Source: an uncultured Clostridia bacterium | GTDB taxonomy: Bacteria; Bacillota; Clostridia; Christensenellales; Borkfalkiaceae | Length of the DNA: 51,108 nt | Reading direction: 5' to 3' | Assembly: GCA_947628675.1 (NCBI GenBank) | Contig: CANRAR010000007.1 | Span: forward strand, 1-51,108 | Shown: piece by piece, positions 32,187-40,353 of the stretch | Numbering within the stretch: position 1 is the stretch's first letter | How the letters are laid out: each line of letters begins with the position of its first letter | The notes under the pieces: generated by a model | The model's input: the letters and a program-made list of their open reading frames with translations, nothing else | Database searches by the model: none | Told to the model about the DNA's origin: nothing | Translations under genes and position numbers: made by a program

Positions 32187-33848
32187 TCACTCTTTGGATT
32201 TTTCTTTGTTTACGGGTTCGTAGTCATTTTTGGGTGCTTCCTGCTCTACGAGTTCGTAGCCTTTTTTGGGCTTGGGGCGGAAGAGGTCTATCTTATTTCC
32301 AAACTTGACGAGCAGGACGAAGGCGACGATGGCGACGGCGGCGACGCACAAAACGACGATCGCCCAAGTATCCAGCGTCTCCGCCTTGACGTGCGACCAC
32401 AGTTCGTTGATGCGCTCGCTCGTATCGGCATCGAAGTAGTTCATGACGGCGCAGCGCGCGATGACGTCCTCGGGGGGGAACTGCGCGAAGAGTTGGCGCT
32501 TTTCGGCGCTGTCCTTCTCGGCGGTGATGACCGTCTGCCCTTCCTCCGCGTCTGCGCCGAGGAAGAAGTAGGTGAGGTCGTAGTCCACCGTCTCTGCGGG
32601 CTCATCCTCCGTCTCGGGGTCGAATTCATAGCCGTAGAGCCAATCGGCGTAGTCGAGCATTTCGTTGTACGCTTCCCCGTTTTCGTCCGTAGTATTTTCG
32701 CCCGCGATGACGGAGGTGTAGCCGATGTAGTAGCTGTTGCGCTTGGCGCTCTCGGGCATGGACATATAGTTGACGAACGCCTGCGCCGCCTTTTTGGTGC
32801 CGCGCTCCTCGACGCCCTTCGTGAGCACCCAGCCGTCGAACCACAAATTGGAGCCCGCCTCGGGGACGAAGTATTCGAGGTACAGATCGTCTTCCTCCGC
32901 CTCGTCGAGGGCGTAGACGGCGTCGCCGCTCCACGCGTAGTTGAGCCAAATTTTGCCGCTCACCATATCCGCCTTGCCCGTATCCGTCTCGAAGCCGTAG
33001 ATGTTCTTCTTCATGTCGAGGAGGGTATCGCCCACGGCGTCCGTGTACTGCTCCGCCGTGCGGTTGAAGATGTCGGTGAGGGCTTGATTGTAGCCGTCGC
33101 CCGATTTGTCGAGGGCGAGCAGTTCCTGCTCGTAGGTGAGCCCGAGGGCGGCGAAGTAGGTATCGCGGACGTTATCTTTCGCCGTAATTTTATTGGTGTA
33201 TTTGTCGCTTACAAAGGTCTGCCAGCCGAGCGCTTCGAGGTCGTCGCGCTCGACGTGCTCGGGGTTGTACACGAAGCCCGTGGTGCCCCACATATAGCCC
33301 GCGGCGTATTCGCTCCACTTGTGCGCCGCCTGCTCGCCGTCCTGCGTGACGGTGACCGTGCCGTTTTCAAAGACGTCCCGAATGTAGGGGGAGACGTTGC
33401 GGACGTAGTAGTTGTTGGGGTCGGCACTATCGAAGAAGGAGGCGTCGTAGGGGACGATTCTATCCTCGGCGGCGAGTTTCATGATCATGTAGTCGGAGGG
33501 GCAGAGAAGGTCGTACTCGTTGCCGAGGACGATCTCATTGTACATATCCTCGTTGGTGCCGAAGGTGGCGTAGTCCACGCGGATGCTCTCATGGTACGTT
33601 TCCTCGTACCACTTTTCGAAGTCGTCGAGGATGGGGGGCGCGTCCGAAGCGGAGACGGCGCCCTCGCCCTTTTCCTCCGCGAGGGTATCGTAGAGGTAGG
33701 AGCCCTCGCCGCCCTCGTCGATGTACTCCGCCCAACTGTACACTTTGAGGATGACGTCCGCCTGTTTGCCGCCGCACCCGCCGAGAAGGGCGAGCGTGGG
33801 GAGCAACATAATTGCCGCCGCAAGGATGCCGAAGATGCGCTTTTTCAT
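32187..33848 (-). CDS. potD: Polyamine ABC transporter substrate-binding lipoprotein with C-terminal membrane helix
   Basis: Captures spermidine or putrescine outside the membrane. The signal peptide ends in the lipobox LLGGC with C25, and the mature part resembles PotD/PotF (LKVYSWAEYIDEG, WGTTGFVYNP, WLNYAWSGDAVYAL). At 553 residues it is about 200 longer than usual. The surplus includes an acidic region after residue 430 and a C-terminal helix at about 495-514 with a 39-residue basic and acidic tail. The protein would therefore be tethered at both ends. Last gene of the pot operon, starting four bases before the potC stop. Confidence 0.9.
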   Translation of the reverse strand: MKKRIFGILAAAIMLLPTLALLGGCGGKQADVILKVYSWAEYIDEGGEGSYLYDTLAEEKGEGAVSASDAPPILDDFEKWYEETYHESIRVDYATFGTNEDMYNEIVLGNEYDLLCPSDYMIMKLAAEDRIVPYDASFFDSADPNNYYVRNVSPYIRDVFENGTVTVTQDGEQAAHKWSEYAAGYMWGTTGFVYNPEHVERDDLEALGWQTFVSDKYTNKITAKDNVRDTYFAALGLTYEQELLALDKSGDGYNQALTDIFNRTAEQYTDAVGDTLLDMKKNIYGFETDTGKADMVSGKIWLNYAWSGDAVYALDEAEEDDLYLEYFVPEAGSNLWFDGWVLTKGVEERGTKKAAQAFVNYMSMPESAKRNSYYIGYTSVIAGENTTDENGEAYNEMLDYADWLYGYEFDPETEDEPAETVDYDLTYFFLGADAEEGQTVITAEKDSAEKRQLFAQFPPEDVIARCAVMNYFDADTSERINELWSHVKAETLDTWAIVVLCVAAVAIVAFVLLVKFGNKIDLFRPKPKKGYELVEQEAPKNDYEPVNKEKSKE

Positions 33849-34657
33849 TGCTTCGCCTCCTTTTTCCGCAGGGCGGGAAGGTTGGACAGGACGACGAAGA
33901 GCACGATGACGAGGAAGATGATGGTGGTGAGCGCCCAGAAGGAGGAGAGGGTCTCCGCCGTGTGGGCGTTGCCGCGCATGGTGGCGTTGAAGACGTACGT
34001 GGAGATGGTCTCGAACCCGTTGGGGCGGGTGTAGACGGTGACGATGTAGTCATCGAGCGACAGCGTGATGGCGAGCATGAAGCCCGAGATGACGCCGGGG
34101 ATGATCTGCGGCAGGACGACCTTCCAGAGCGCCTTGAAGGGGCTCGCGCCGAGATCGAGCGCCGCCTCGTAGAGGGAGCCGTCCATCTGCTTCAACTTGG
34201 GGATGACGGAGAGCACCACGAAGGGTGTGCATATGACCATGTGCCCGATGAGCATCGTGAAGTACGACTTGCCGATGCCGACGGCGACAAAGGTGATGGC
34301 GAGCGCGAGCGCGGTGACGATCTCGGCATTGATGACGGGGATCTGCGAAGCGCCGTGCAGGAGCGCCTTGGTGCGCTTCTTGCAATAGAACATCCCGAGC
34401 GCGCCCAAGGTTCCCAAGACGGTGGAGAGGAGCGCCGCGAGGAAGGCGAGGAGCAGGGTGTTGCCGATCATTTCGAGGATGACGGGGTCGCCGAACAGTT
34501 TGGTGTAGTGCTCCAAGGAGAACGAGCCCGTAGTGCCGATGATGTCCGTCGAGAAGAAGGAGTACACGGCGAGGAGCAGGATGGGGGCGTAGAGGAGGAG
34601 CAGAATGAGCCCGATGAAGCCCGCTTTGAGGCATTTGATGACGAGTTGCTTGTTCAT
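33845..34657 (-). CDS. potC: Polyamine ABC transporter permease PotC
   Basis: Inner-membrane permease of 270 residues with six predicted helices (the first at residues 14-34) and the EAA loop EAALDLGASPFKALWKVVLP that docks on PotA. It overlaps potB and potD by ATGA on either side, giving fixed operon order potA-potB-potC-potD. Confidence 0.94.
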   Translation of the reverse strand: MNKQLVIKCLKAGFIGLILLLLYAPILLLAVYSFFSTDIIGTTGSFSLEHYTKLFGDPVILEMIGNTLLLAFLAALLSTVLGTLGALGMFYCKKRTKALLHGASQIPVINAEIVTALALAITFVAVGIGKSYFTMLIGHMVICTPFVVLSVIPKLKQMDGSLYEAALDLGASPFKALWKVVLPQIIPGVISGFMLAITLSLDDYIVTVYTRPNGFETISTYVFNATMRGNAHTAETLSSFWALTTIIFLVIVLFVVLSNLPALRKKEAKQ

Positions 34658-35442
34658 AGATTTGCCCCCCTTACGTTTTCTTCCGACTTAAAGCCGCCCG
34701 TGAGCAGCGTGGAGACGAACACGACGACGAGGAGGACAAGCGCGACCATGGAGCCCATGTGCCAATCGCTGCCGAAGTATTCGTAGATGAACTTGCCGAT
34801 GATGGTGACCATGGAATTACCCAGCATATCCGAGACGACGTAGTTCGTCATGGACGGCAGAAAGACCATGGTGACGCCGCTCACGATGCCGGGAACGGAG
34901 AGGGGAAGGGTGACGCGTGTGAACGCCGTGAAGCCGTTTCCGCCGAGGTCGTAACTCGCCTCGTAGAGGCTGGGGTCTATCTTCATGAGCGTCGTGTAGA
35001 GGGGCAGGATCATGAAGGGGAGGAAATCGTACACCATGCCGAACACGGTGTTGAAGTAGTTGGCCTGCCCGAGTAGCCCGATCCAGTTGAAGAGTTCGCG
35101 GATGGCGTTGACGCGGAGCACGAAGTTGATCCACATGGGCACGACAAAGAGCATTAAAATGACGTGCTTTTTCTTCATCTTGCTGCGCGCGAGAATGTAG
35201 GCGACGGGATAGGCGATGAGAAGGCAGACGACCGTGGTGATGAGCGCGATGACGATGGAGTAGACGATGGTCGAGAGTTTGGTGGGGTCGGAGAAGAACT
35301 TGATAAAATTGCCGAAGGAGAAGTGCATATTCCTGTCCGTAAAGGCGTAGACGAGGATGACCGCCATGGGGACGATGACGAAGAAGAGCAGGAATACGGC
35401 ATAGGGGATGCACAGCGTCTTGCGGGAGAAACGTAACTTCAT
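34654..35442 (-). CDS. potB: Polyamine ABC transporter permease PotB
   Basis: Second permease subunit, 262 residues with six helices, and the EAA loop EASYDLGGNGFTAFTRVTLP. The start chosen (MKLRFSRKTL) overlaps the potA stop by ATGA; a frame extending 28 codons into potA is discarded because it carries no membrane or family features. Confidence 0.94.
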   Translation of the reverse strand: MKLRFSRKTLCIPYAVFLLFFVIVPMAVILVYAFTDRNMHFSFGNFIKFFSDPTKLSTIVYSIVIALITTVVCLLIAYPVAYILARSKMKKKHVILMLFVVPMWINFVLRVNAIRELFNWIGLLGQANYFNTVFGMVYDFLPFMILPLYTTLMKIDPSLYEASYDLGGNGFTAFTRVTLPLSVPGIVSGVTMVFLPSMTNYVVSDMLGNSMVTIIGKFIYEYFGSDWHMGSMVALVLLVVVFVSTLLTGGFKSEENVRGANL

Positions 35443-36950
35443 CTCTTCTTTTCCTCCGTGTTTTTGAGCGTGAGTTTGATCTTCTCCCGCGGGATGATGA
35501 CGGAGACGTAGTCGTTCTCGTTCCAAAGATCCTCCGTCGCAAAGACGAAATCTTCGTCCTCGTCGCTGTCGCCCGTACGCACGATGACGCGGTAGTGGTC
35601 GCCCTTGTAGATGATGGAGATGATGTGCCCCGTGGTGCCGCCCGCATCCTCGTCGTCGCTTATTTCGATGTCGTACAGCCCGACTTCCACCTTGACTTCG
35701 GTGCCCGTGAGGTCGAGTTTTTCGCCTGTCGCGGTGATGAGGTAGTCCTCCTCGTCGAGGTGACTCCCGGGGTAGAGTTGGGTGACGTCGCAGTCGAACT
35801 CGCCGCCCGCAAACTCCACTTTGTTGGCCTTGTTGATGACGCCGTCGAACACGTTGGTGGTGTACTTCGGCTTCATGAGGTGGATGCCGTCGGGCGCGAC
35901 GTTGAGCCCGATGGTCTCGCCGACGGCGCGGCTCTCGGTGCTCTGCACGACGACTTCGTACTTGCCAACCTGCACGGTGATTTCATAGTGGATGCCCTTG
36001 AAGACGACGGAGATGACTTCGCCCTTCAAAGTTCCCTTGTCGGGGGAGGTCATCTGAATGTCCTCGGGGCGGACGACGACGTCGGCGGGCTCGCCTTCAC
36101 CGAAATCATCGACGCAGTCAAACATCTTGCCGCAGAATTTTACCTTATGCTTGCCCACGACGGTGCCGTTGAAGATGTTGCTCTCGCCGATGAAGTCGGC
36201 AACGAACGTGTTGGCGGGCTCGTTGTAGATGCCCTGCGGGGTGCCGATCTGCTGGACGACGCCATCCGACATGACGACGATGGTATCCGACATGGTGAGC
36301 GCCTCCTCCTGATCGTGGGTGACGTAGATGAAGGTGATGCCGAGGCGGCGGTGCATCTCTTTGAGTTCGAGTTGCATCTCCTTGCGCATTTTGAGGTCGA
36401 GTGCGCCGAGGGGTTCGTCGAGAAGGAGAATTTCGGGCTCGTTGACGATGGCGCGGGCGATGGCGACGCGCTGTTGCTGTCCGCCCGAGAGGGTGGCGAC
36501 GGAGCGCTTTTCAAAGCCTTCGAGATCGACGAGCGCGAGCGCCTTTTTCACCTTTTCGGCAATTTCTTTTTTGGAGAGGCGCTCTCTCTTCGTGTATTCT
36601 TTGCCGTCCTTGTTACGGTAGGTGTTCTCCACCCGCTTGCATTTGAGCCCGAACGCGATGTTTTCAAAGATATTGAGGTGGGGGAAGAGGGCGTAGCGCT
36701 GGAATACCGTGTTGACGGGGCGCTTGTTGGGGGGGAGACGGGAAATATCCTCCCCGTTCAATAAAATTTTGCCGCTCGTGGGCAGGTCGAAGCCCGCGAT
36801 CATGCGGAGCGTCGTCGTCTTGCCACAGCCCGAGGGCCCGAGGAAGGTGATGAACTCGCCCTTGTTCACGTAAAAACTCACGTGGTCGATGACGAGATTG
36901 TCCCCGAAGTATTTGGTGACGTCCTGAAGTTCGATGATGTGTTCCGCCAT
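35439..36950 (-). CDS. potA: Polyamine ABC transporter ATPase PotA with an extra C-terminal domain
   Basis: Energises polyamine uptake. Walker A LGPSGCGKTT (38-46), signature LSGGQQQR (154-161), Walker B ILLLDEP and YVTHDQEEAL are intact. The usual regulatory TOBE-type domain covers about residues 270-355 (VVVRPEDIQM, VFKGIHYEITVQVGKYEV). A further 130 residues repeat that theme (IIYKGDHYRVIVRTGD) and end in VIIPREKIKLTL, so the regulatory domain seems duplicated, giving 503 residues instead of about 370. A charged insert (about 106-126) also follows the Q-loop region. First gene of the transporter, 27 bases after the regulator. Confidence 0.92.
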   Translation of the reverse strand: MAEHIIELQDVTKYFGDNLVIDHVSFYVNKGEFITFLGPSGCGKTTTLRMIAGFDLPTSGKILLNGEDISRLPPNKRPVNTVFQRYALFPHLNIFENIAFGLKCKRVENTYRNKDGKEYTKRERLSKKEIAEKVKKALALVDLEGFEKRSVATLSGGQQQRVAIARAIVNEPEILLLDEPLGALDLKMRKEMQLELKEMHRRLGITFIYVTHDQEEALTMSDTIVVMSDGVVQQIGTPQGIYNEPANTFVADFIGESNIFNGTVVGKHKVKFCGKMFDCVDDFGEGEPADVVVRPEDIQMTSPDKGTLKGEVISVVFKGIHYEITVQVGKYEVVVQSTESRAVGETIGLNVAPDGIHLMKPKYTTNVFDGVINKANKVEFAGGEFDCDVTQLYPGSHLDEEDYLITATGEKLDLTGTEVKVEVGLYDIEISDDEDAGGTTGHIISIIYKGDHYRVIVRTGDSDEDEDFVFATEDLWNENDYVSVIIPREKIKLTLKNTEEKKR

Positions 36951-36977
36951 ACCTTTTCTCCTTTTGTGTTTGTTCTC

Positions 36978-37511
36978 TTAAAAATTGGGGGGCGTGGAGA
37001 TCCAAATGAACTTGGCTCTGCTCTTGCCCTTGTTGACGATGTAGTGCTCCTTTCCCGCCGTGAAGTAGAAACTCTCGCCCTTCTTTGCGGGGTGGCTCTT
37101 GCCGCCCGTGACGACGGCTACTTTTCCCTCGAGGACGTAGCCGAATTCTTCGCCCTCGTGGGGGAAGTCCGCCTGCGTCTGCGCCCCGGCTTCGAGTTCG
37201 ACGAGCACGGGTTCCATCATGTTCTTCTGCGCGTTGGGAATGACCCACGAAAGCAGCATTCCCTCCGAGCGCTTTTCGATGTACTCGTCCACCGAAAAGA
37301 CGACTTTTTCCTCCGCTTCCTCGTGGAAGAAGTCGGAAAGGTTGCTGCCGAGGGCGTTGAGAAGATCGACGAGCGTGGCGATGGAGGGGCTCGTCAGGTC
37401 GTTTTCGAGTTGCGAAATGTAGCCCTTGGTGAGTTCGCAGCGGTCGGCGAGTTCTTCCTGCGTCAAATTTTTTTGCAGACGCATCTCTTTTATCTTTGCG
37501 CCGAGTTCCAT
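36978..37511 (-). CDS. XRE-family regulator with cupin domain (PuuR-like)
   Basis: A 177-residue regulator. The N-terminal helix-turn-helix (ELGAKIKEMRLQKNLTQEEL, KGYISQLENDLTSPS) is joined to a C-terminal cupin (about residues 105-175, FPHEGEEFGYVLEGK and GESFYFTAGKEHYIVN). This architecture is common for polyamine or amino-acid metabolism regulators, with the cupin sensing the ligand. It heads the pot operon and probably controls it and itself through GTTTA/TAAAC sites in its leader. GAGGAGG lies before the ATG. Confidence 0.92.
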   Translation of the reverse strand: MELGAKIKEMRLQKNLTQEELADRCELTKGYISQLENDLTSPSIATLVDLLNALGSNLSDFFHEEAEEKVVFSVDEYIEKRSEGMLLSWVIPNAQKNMMEPVLVELEAGAQTQADFPHEGEEFGYVLEGKVAVVTGGKSHPAKKGESFYFTAGKEHYIVNKGKSRAKFIWISTPPNF

Positions 37512-37525
37512 TTTTTCCTCCTCGG

Positions 37526-37602
37526 GTTTAGTATTTGTAAACTTTTTGCCGTTTATTGCGAAACTCTCGCAAAATTAAACGAAAAGTTTAATAAAAATAA
37601 AC
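37526..37602 (-). promoter_or_regulatory. Cluster of GTTTA/TAAAC half-sites, probable operator
   Basis: Between the promoter and the regulator gene lie a perfect inverted repeat TTAAAC-gaaaa-GTTTAA (37575-37591) and further half-sites at 37526-37530, 37538-37542, 37551-37555 and 37598-37602. Repeated inverted half-sites downstream of the start point suit autoregulation by the XRE-cupin protein. Confidence 0.55.
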
Positions 37603-37615
37603 GGAAAACGCGGAC

Positions 37616-37644
37616 AGTATACAATATATAAATAGGAATGTCAA
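37616..37644 (-). promoter_or_regulatory. Sigma-A promoter of the regulator-potABCD operon
   Basis: On the minus strand TTGACA (37644-37639) and TATACT (37621-37616) are 17 bp apart. The leader to the ATG at 37511 is about 100 bases and contains the half-site cluster. Confidence 0.85.
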
Positions 37645-37700
37645 CAAGATTGCGGCAGGTGGGGAAGACGGGCGGAAAATGTAATAAAATTGCAAAAAAA

Positions 37701-37730
37701 GAACCCGCTGTGCATTTTTGAAGGGCGGGG
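37701..37730 (-). terminator. Terminator-like hairpin, AGAACC family copy A
   Basis: On the minus strand CCCGCCC..CAAAAATGCA..GCGGG is followed by TTCTTTTTTT, a fair intrinsic terminator just upstream of the pot promoter. It is related to copies at 38321 and 38432. Confidence 0.5.
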
Positions 37731-37935
37731 AGGATGGAGACGGGGCAGGGAGGGGCGGAGAGAAGGCGGGGGGAGGGGTTCTACTGTGGGTAGAGACGGA
37801 TTGGGACGCGAGGGAAAAAGGAGTGATGGGGGGATATGTTGTAAGGGATTAGGAAGAATGAGACAAGAGAGAGGGCGGGACGGGATAAGGTTGGGAGAGG
37901 ATATAGACGAGGGTATCCGGCAAGGTCGGGGGGGA

Positions 37936-38085
37936 GAAGGGGATAGAGACGGGACAGGGGGCGTTGGGGGACTGAAATAGAAAGGTTAGGGGAGATAGAA
38001 GGGGATAGAGGCGGGACATGGGGCGTTGGGGGACTGAAATAGAAAGGTTAGGGGAGATAGAAGGGGATAGAGGCGGGACATGGGA
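37936..38085. repeat. 62-bp tandem repeat, 2.4 copies
   Basis: Units start at 37936, 37998 and 38060 (last partial). They begin GAAGGGGATAGAGRCGGGAC and include GTTGGGGGACTGAAATAG. The first two units differ at only about two positions, suggesting recent duplication. Confidence 0.95.
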
Positions 38086-38320
38086 GGGGGTGTTCTACTG
38101 TGGGTAGAGTTGAATTGGGGCGCGAGGGAAAAAGCAGTTGTCGGGGAGGGTATGAAGTAAAAGAAAAAAGGGTTGTTTGGGTGAGATAAGAAAAAGGAGG
38201 GTAAAAACGGCAGAAGGCTGTGAGGAGTGGGGCGGAGGAAAAGCGGGGAGGAGATGTCGGGATGAGGTGGGGCGAGAGAGAATGGGAGGGGGAGTACGAT
38301 AGAAAAAGTATCGAAAAAAA

Positions 38321-38350
38321 GAACCTACTGCGCAAAGTGCGCGGCGGGAG
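38321..38350 (-). terminator. Terminator-like hairpin, AGAACC family copy B
   Basis: On the minus strand a stem formed by the GC-rich arms around GCGC-actt-GCGC is followed by AGGTTCTTTTTTTCG. Compared with copy C, bases change on both arms while pairing is largely preserved. Confidence 0.45.
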
Positions 38351-38431
38351 ATGAGAAAATCAATGGCGGAGAGAGGGATATGAGGGCGCGCGGGAATATC
38401 CACGAGAAGGGAACAGAAAGGAGAGAGATGA

Positions 38432-38459
38432 AGAACCCGCCGTGCATTTTCACGGCGGG
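38432..38459 (-). terminator. Terminator-like hairpin, AGAACC family copy C
   Basis: A perfect nine-bp stem CCCGCCGTG/CACGGCGGG closes a six-base loop, followed on the minus strand by TTCTTC only. The U-tract is weak, so this may be a degenerate member of the family or a backup to the rpsT terminator. Confidence 0.45.
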
Positions 38460-38527
38460 ACGAGGGGCGGACGGGACGAAAGGACGGAGGGAAATCGGGG
38501 GACTGAAAAGGAATATCGGGAGAGAAC

Positions 38528-38557
38528 AAAAAGAAAAGCGCCCACGGGGTGGGCGCC
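38528..38557 (-). terminator. Intrinsic terminator of rpsT
   Basis: On the minus strand GCGCCCAC-ccc-GTGGGCGC is followed by TTTTCTTTTT, 15 bases after the rpsT stop codon. Confidence 0.9.
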
Positions 38558-38572
38558 TCTGCTGCTGTTGCG

Positions 38573-38839
38573 TTAGGCGTTGAGGGCGGCAAACTTCTTG
38601 GCGAGTTTGGCCTTCTTGTTGTTGGCGTTGTTCTTGTGCAGAATGCCCTTCGACGCCGCGGAATCGATCGCGGAGACGGTGGCGGGGTAGAGGGCGGCCG
38701 CCTGTTCTTTCTCGCCCGCGTTGACGGCGGCGAGGAATTTCTTGATCTGCGTTTTCAAAGCCGACTTGATGGCCTTGTTCTCTTCGGTTTTCTTTTCGGT
38801 GACGAGCACACGCTTTTTTGCGGATTTGATGTTGGGCAC
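38573..38839 (-). CDS. rpsT: Small ribosomal subunit protein bS20
   Basis: Primary 16S-binding ribosomal protein of 88 residues. It begins with GTG as [16 protein letters not shown], the normal S20 N-terminus, and continues with [15 protein letters not shown] and [18 protein letters not shown]. The GTG start is fixed by family alignment and by AAGGAG about ten bases upstream; longer frames reach through the promoter and are wrong. Monocistronic, with its own promoter and terminator. Confidence 0.96.
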   Translation of the reverse strand: MPNIKSAKKRVLVTEKKTEENKAIKSALKTQIKKFLAAVNAGEKEQAAALYPATVSAIDSAASKGILHKNNANNKKAKLAKKFAALNA

Positions 38840-38874
38840 GGTGAATATACTCCTTAAACTTAATAACCTTTGAT

Positions 38875-38903
38875 ATTTTAGCATAAAATGCAGTGCTTGT
38901 AAA
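38875..38903 (-). promoter_or_regulatory. Sigma-A promoter of rpsT
   Basis: On the minus strand TTTACA (38903-38898) and TAAAAT (38880-38875) are 17 bp apart, giving a leader of about 30 bases that ends in AAGGAG. Confidence 0.75.
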
Positions 38904-38961
38904 CTGTTTTTGCGCCGTAGCGGGAAAAATTTTCGCAAAATTTGCAGGGGAGGGGCGCGAC

Positions 38962-39762
38962 ATGGAGGAAAAAAGTGCGCGGATCGGGCTGTTCGACAGC
39001 GGCGTGGGCGGGCTCACCGTGCTCCATGCTTGCCGCCGCGCCTTGCCGCAGGCGACGTTTTTTTACTATGGAGACAACGCCCGCGCGCCGTACGGCACCC
39101 GAACCGAGGAGGAGGTCACCGCTTTCGTTGCGGAGGGGCTGGAAGTGCTCGCGCGCCATGGGATAGACGCCGCCGTGCTCGCCTGCAACACGGCGACCGC
39201 CGTCTGCGCCGAGGCGATGCGGAAAAAATTCGGCTTTCCCATTGTGGGCATGGAGCCCGCCGTAAAGCCCGCCGCGGAAAAGTTCCGCGACATCCTCGTG
39301 CTGGCGACGCCGAGGACGGCGGCAAGTGTGCGGCTTGGCGAACTCATTGGGCGGTTTCCGCGGTGCAACATTTCGGTTTGCGCGTTGCCGGGGCTCGCGG
39401 GCGCCATTGAAAAATTTCTGACGCAGGGAGAAGGGTTCTCGCTCGCGGAGCATCTGCCGCCCGCAAAGCCCGAGGCCGTCGTGCTCGGCTGTACGCACTA
39501 CGCGTTCTTCCGCCACGAGATCGGAGCGTACTACGGCGCGCCCGTCTACGACGGCGGAGAGGGGACAGCGCGGTGGCTGAAGAGCGTGATCGGCGCTCTT
39601 CGCGGGGAGGCGGAGTGGAGCGAAACTACAAAAACGAACAAAAGTTTGCCATTCAAGTGGAGCGGGGAGCCCGCCAAAGGGGCGGTTTTCCTCGGCAAGT
39701 GGGCGCAAATCAACGAAAAAGTATACAAACAAACGTTCGGGACGGGTGATTTTTCCCTATAA
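38962..39762 (+). CDS. murI: Glutamate racemase
   Basis: Produces D-glutamate for peptidoglycan. Two catalytic cysteines are visible in LACNTATAV and LGCTHYAFF. The N-terminal motif [12 protein letters not shown] and [12 protein letters not shown] complete the pattern. The start at 38962 gives 266 residues and is preceded by GGGGAGGGG; an upstream frame running into the rpsT promoter is discounted. Its location beside the dcw cluster fits cell-wall precursor supply. Confidence 0.95.
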   Translation: MEEKSARIGLFDSGVGGLTVLHACRRALPQATFFYYGDNARAPYGTRTEEEVTAFVAEGLEVLARHGIDAAVLACNTATAVCAEAMRKKFGFPIVGMEPAVKPAAEKFRDILVLATPRTAASVRLGELIGRFPRCNISVCALPGLAGAIEKFLTQGEGFSLAEHLPPAKPEAVVLGCTHYAFFRHEIGAYYGAPVYDGGEGTARWLKSVIGALRGEAEWSETTKTNKSLPFKWSGEPAKGAVFLGKWAQINEKVYKQTFGTGDFSL

Positions 39763-39827
39763 ATCGCCAAAAAATCGTCTCGGGGGAAAATTTTACCCAT
39801 TTTATGGAAAAAAATGGAGCAAAGTGG

Positions 39828-39856
39828 TTGACAGAACCTGAAAAAGGTGCTATAGT
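39828..39856 (+). promoter_or_regulatory. Sigma-A promoter of the dcw cluster
   Basis: TTGACA (39828-39833) and TATAGT (39851-39856) are 17 bp apart. The 8-mer AGTGGTTG occurs at 39823-39830 and again at 39854-39861, overlapping both promoter boxes. GTG-containing repeats near this promoter are the usual sites for MraZ, the product of the first gene, so autoregulation is likely. Confidence 0.85.
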
Positions 39857-39885
39857 GGTTGCACTACGATAAGGAGGGGAATGCT

Positions 39886-40353
39886 ATGGACCTTGAAACC
39901 GTGCTCAGTGGTACCGTTTATCATCAACTCGATGATAAAGGGCGTGTGCGCATTCCCTCCAAATTCTTCCCCAAATCCGACGAGAAGGGAGAGGACGACA
40001 AGCGGGATTTCACGATGAAGTTCTACTTCATGGCGGGCGCGCAGGGGTGCATCTCCGTGTATTTGAAGGAGGCGCTCGACCGCCGCATCAACGCGATGCG
40101 CGAAGTGGGCAGTGCGATGTCTGACGTCGTCCAATACAAGCGCAAGATCCTCGCCTCCATCGAGCCCGTCGTGACGGACAAGCAGGGCAGGGCGGTCATC
40201 CCCGCGTCTTTGAGAAACTATGCGAAGATCGCAAAGGAACTCGTTTCGGTGGGCATGGACGACCACTTCGAGATCTGGGCGAAGGAAGAGTACGAGAAAC
40301 AGGATAGCATCATCAGCTATGACAGAGCATACAGCGAAGTCGGATTCTTCTAA
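39886..40353 (+). CDS. mraZ: Transcriptional regulator MraZ
   Basis: First gene of the dcw cluster, a DNA-binding protein that represses the cluster in other bacteria. It has 155 residues with two AbrB-like halves, VYHQLDDKGRVRIPSKF and VTDKQGRAVIPASLRNYA. AAGGAGG nine bases before the ATG decides the start; an in-frame upstream TTG or GTG is not needed. An inserted charged segment KSDEKGEDDKRD lies in the first half. It overlaps rsmH by 35 bases. Confidence 0.96.
   Translation: MDLETVLSGTVYHQLDDKGRVRIPSKFFPKSDEKGEDDKRDFTMKFYFMAGAQGCISVYLKEALDRRINAMREVGSAMSDVVQYKRKILASIEPVVTDKQGRAVIPASLRNYAKIAKELVSVGMDDHFEIWAKEEYEKQDSIISYDRAYSEVGFF

Larger units (their letters stand above)
37645..38527. repeat. 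Non-coding purine-biased repeat region between pot and rpsT
   Basis: About 0.9 kb with no supported gene. The plus strand is overwhelmingly G and A, with many runs of three to six G. Several repeat families overlap: a 62-bp tandem repeat, TTCTACTGTGGGTAGAG copies at 37779 and 38093 each followed by GCGAGGGAAAAAG, GGGGGACTGAAA in at least three places, and hairpins beginning AGAACC. Frames that are open here consist of low-complexity G/R/E or P/S residues and are artefacts of the bias. Confidence 0.8.

Noticed and set aside
37936-38085. CRISPR-like repeats
   Set aside because: The 62-bp units are head to tail with no unique spacers.
37690-38592. Open frames rich in Gly/Arg or Pro/Ser in the repeat region
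   Set aside because: They follow from purine bias and repeats, have no ribosome binding site, and look unlike the coding sequence around them.
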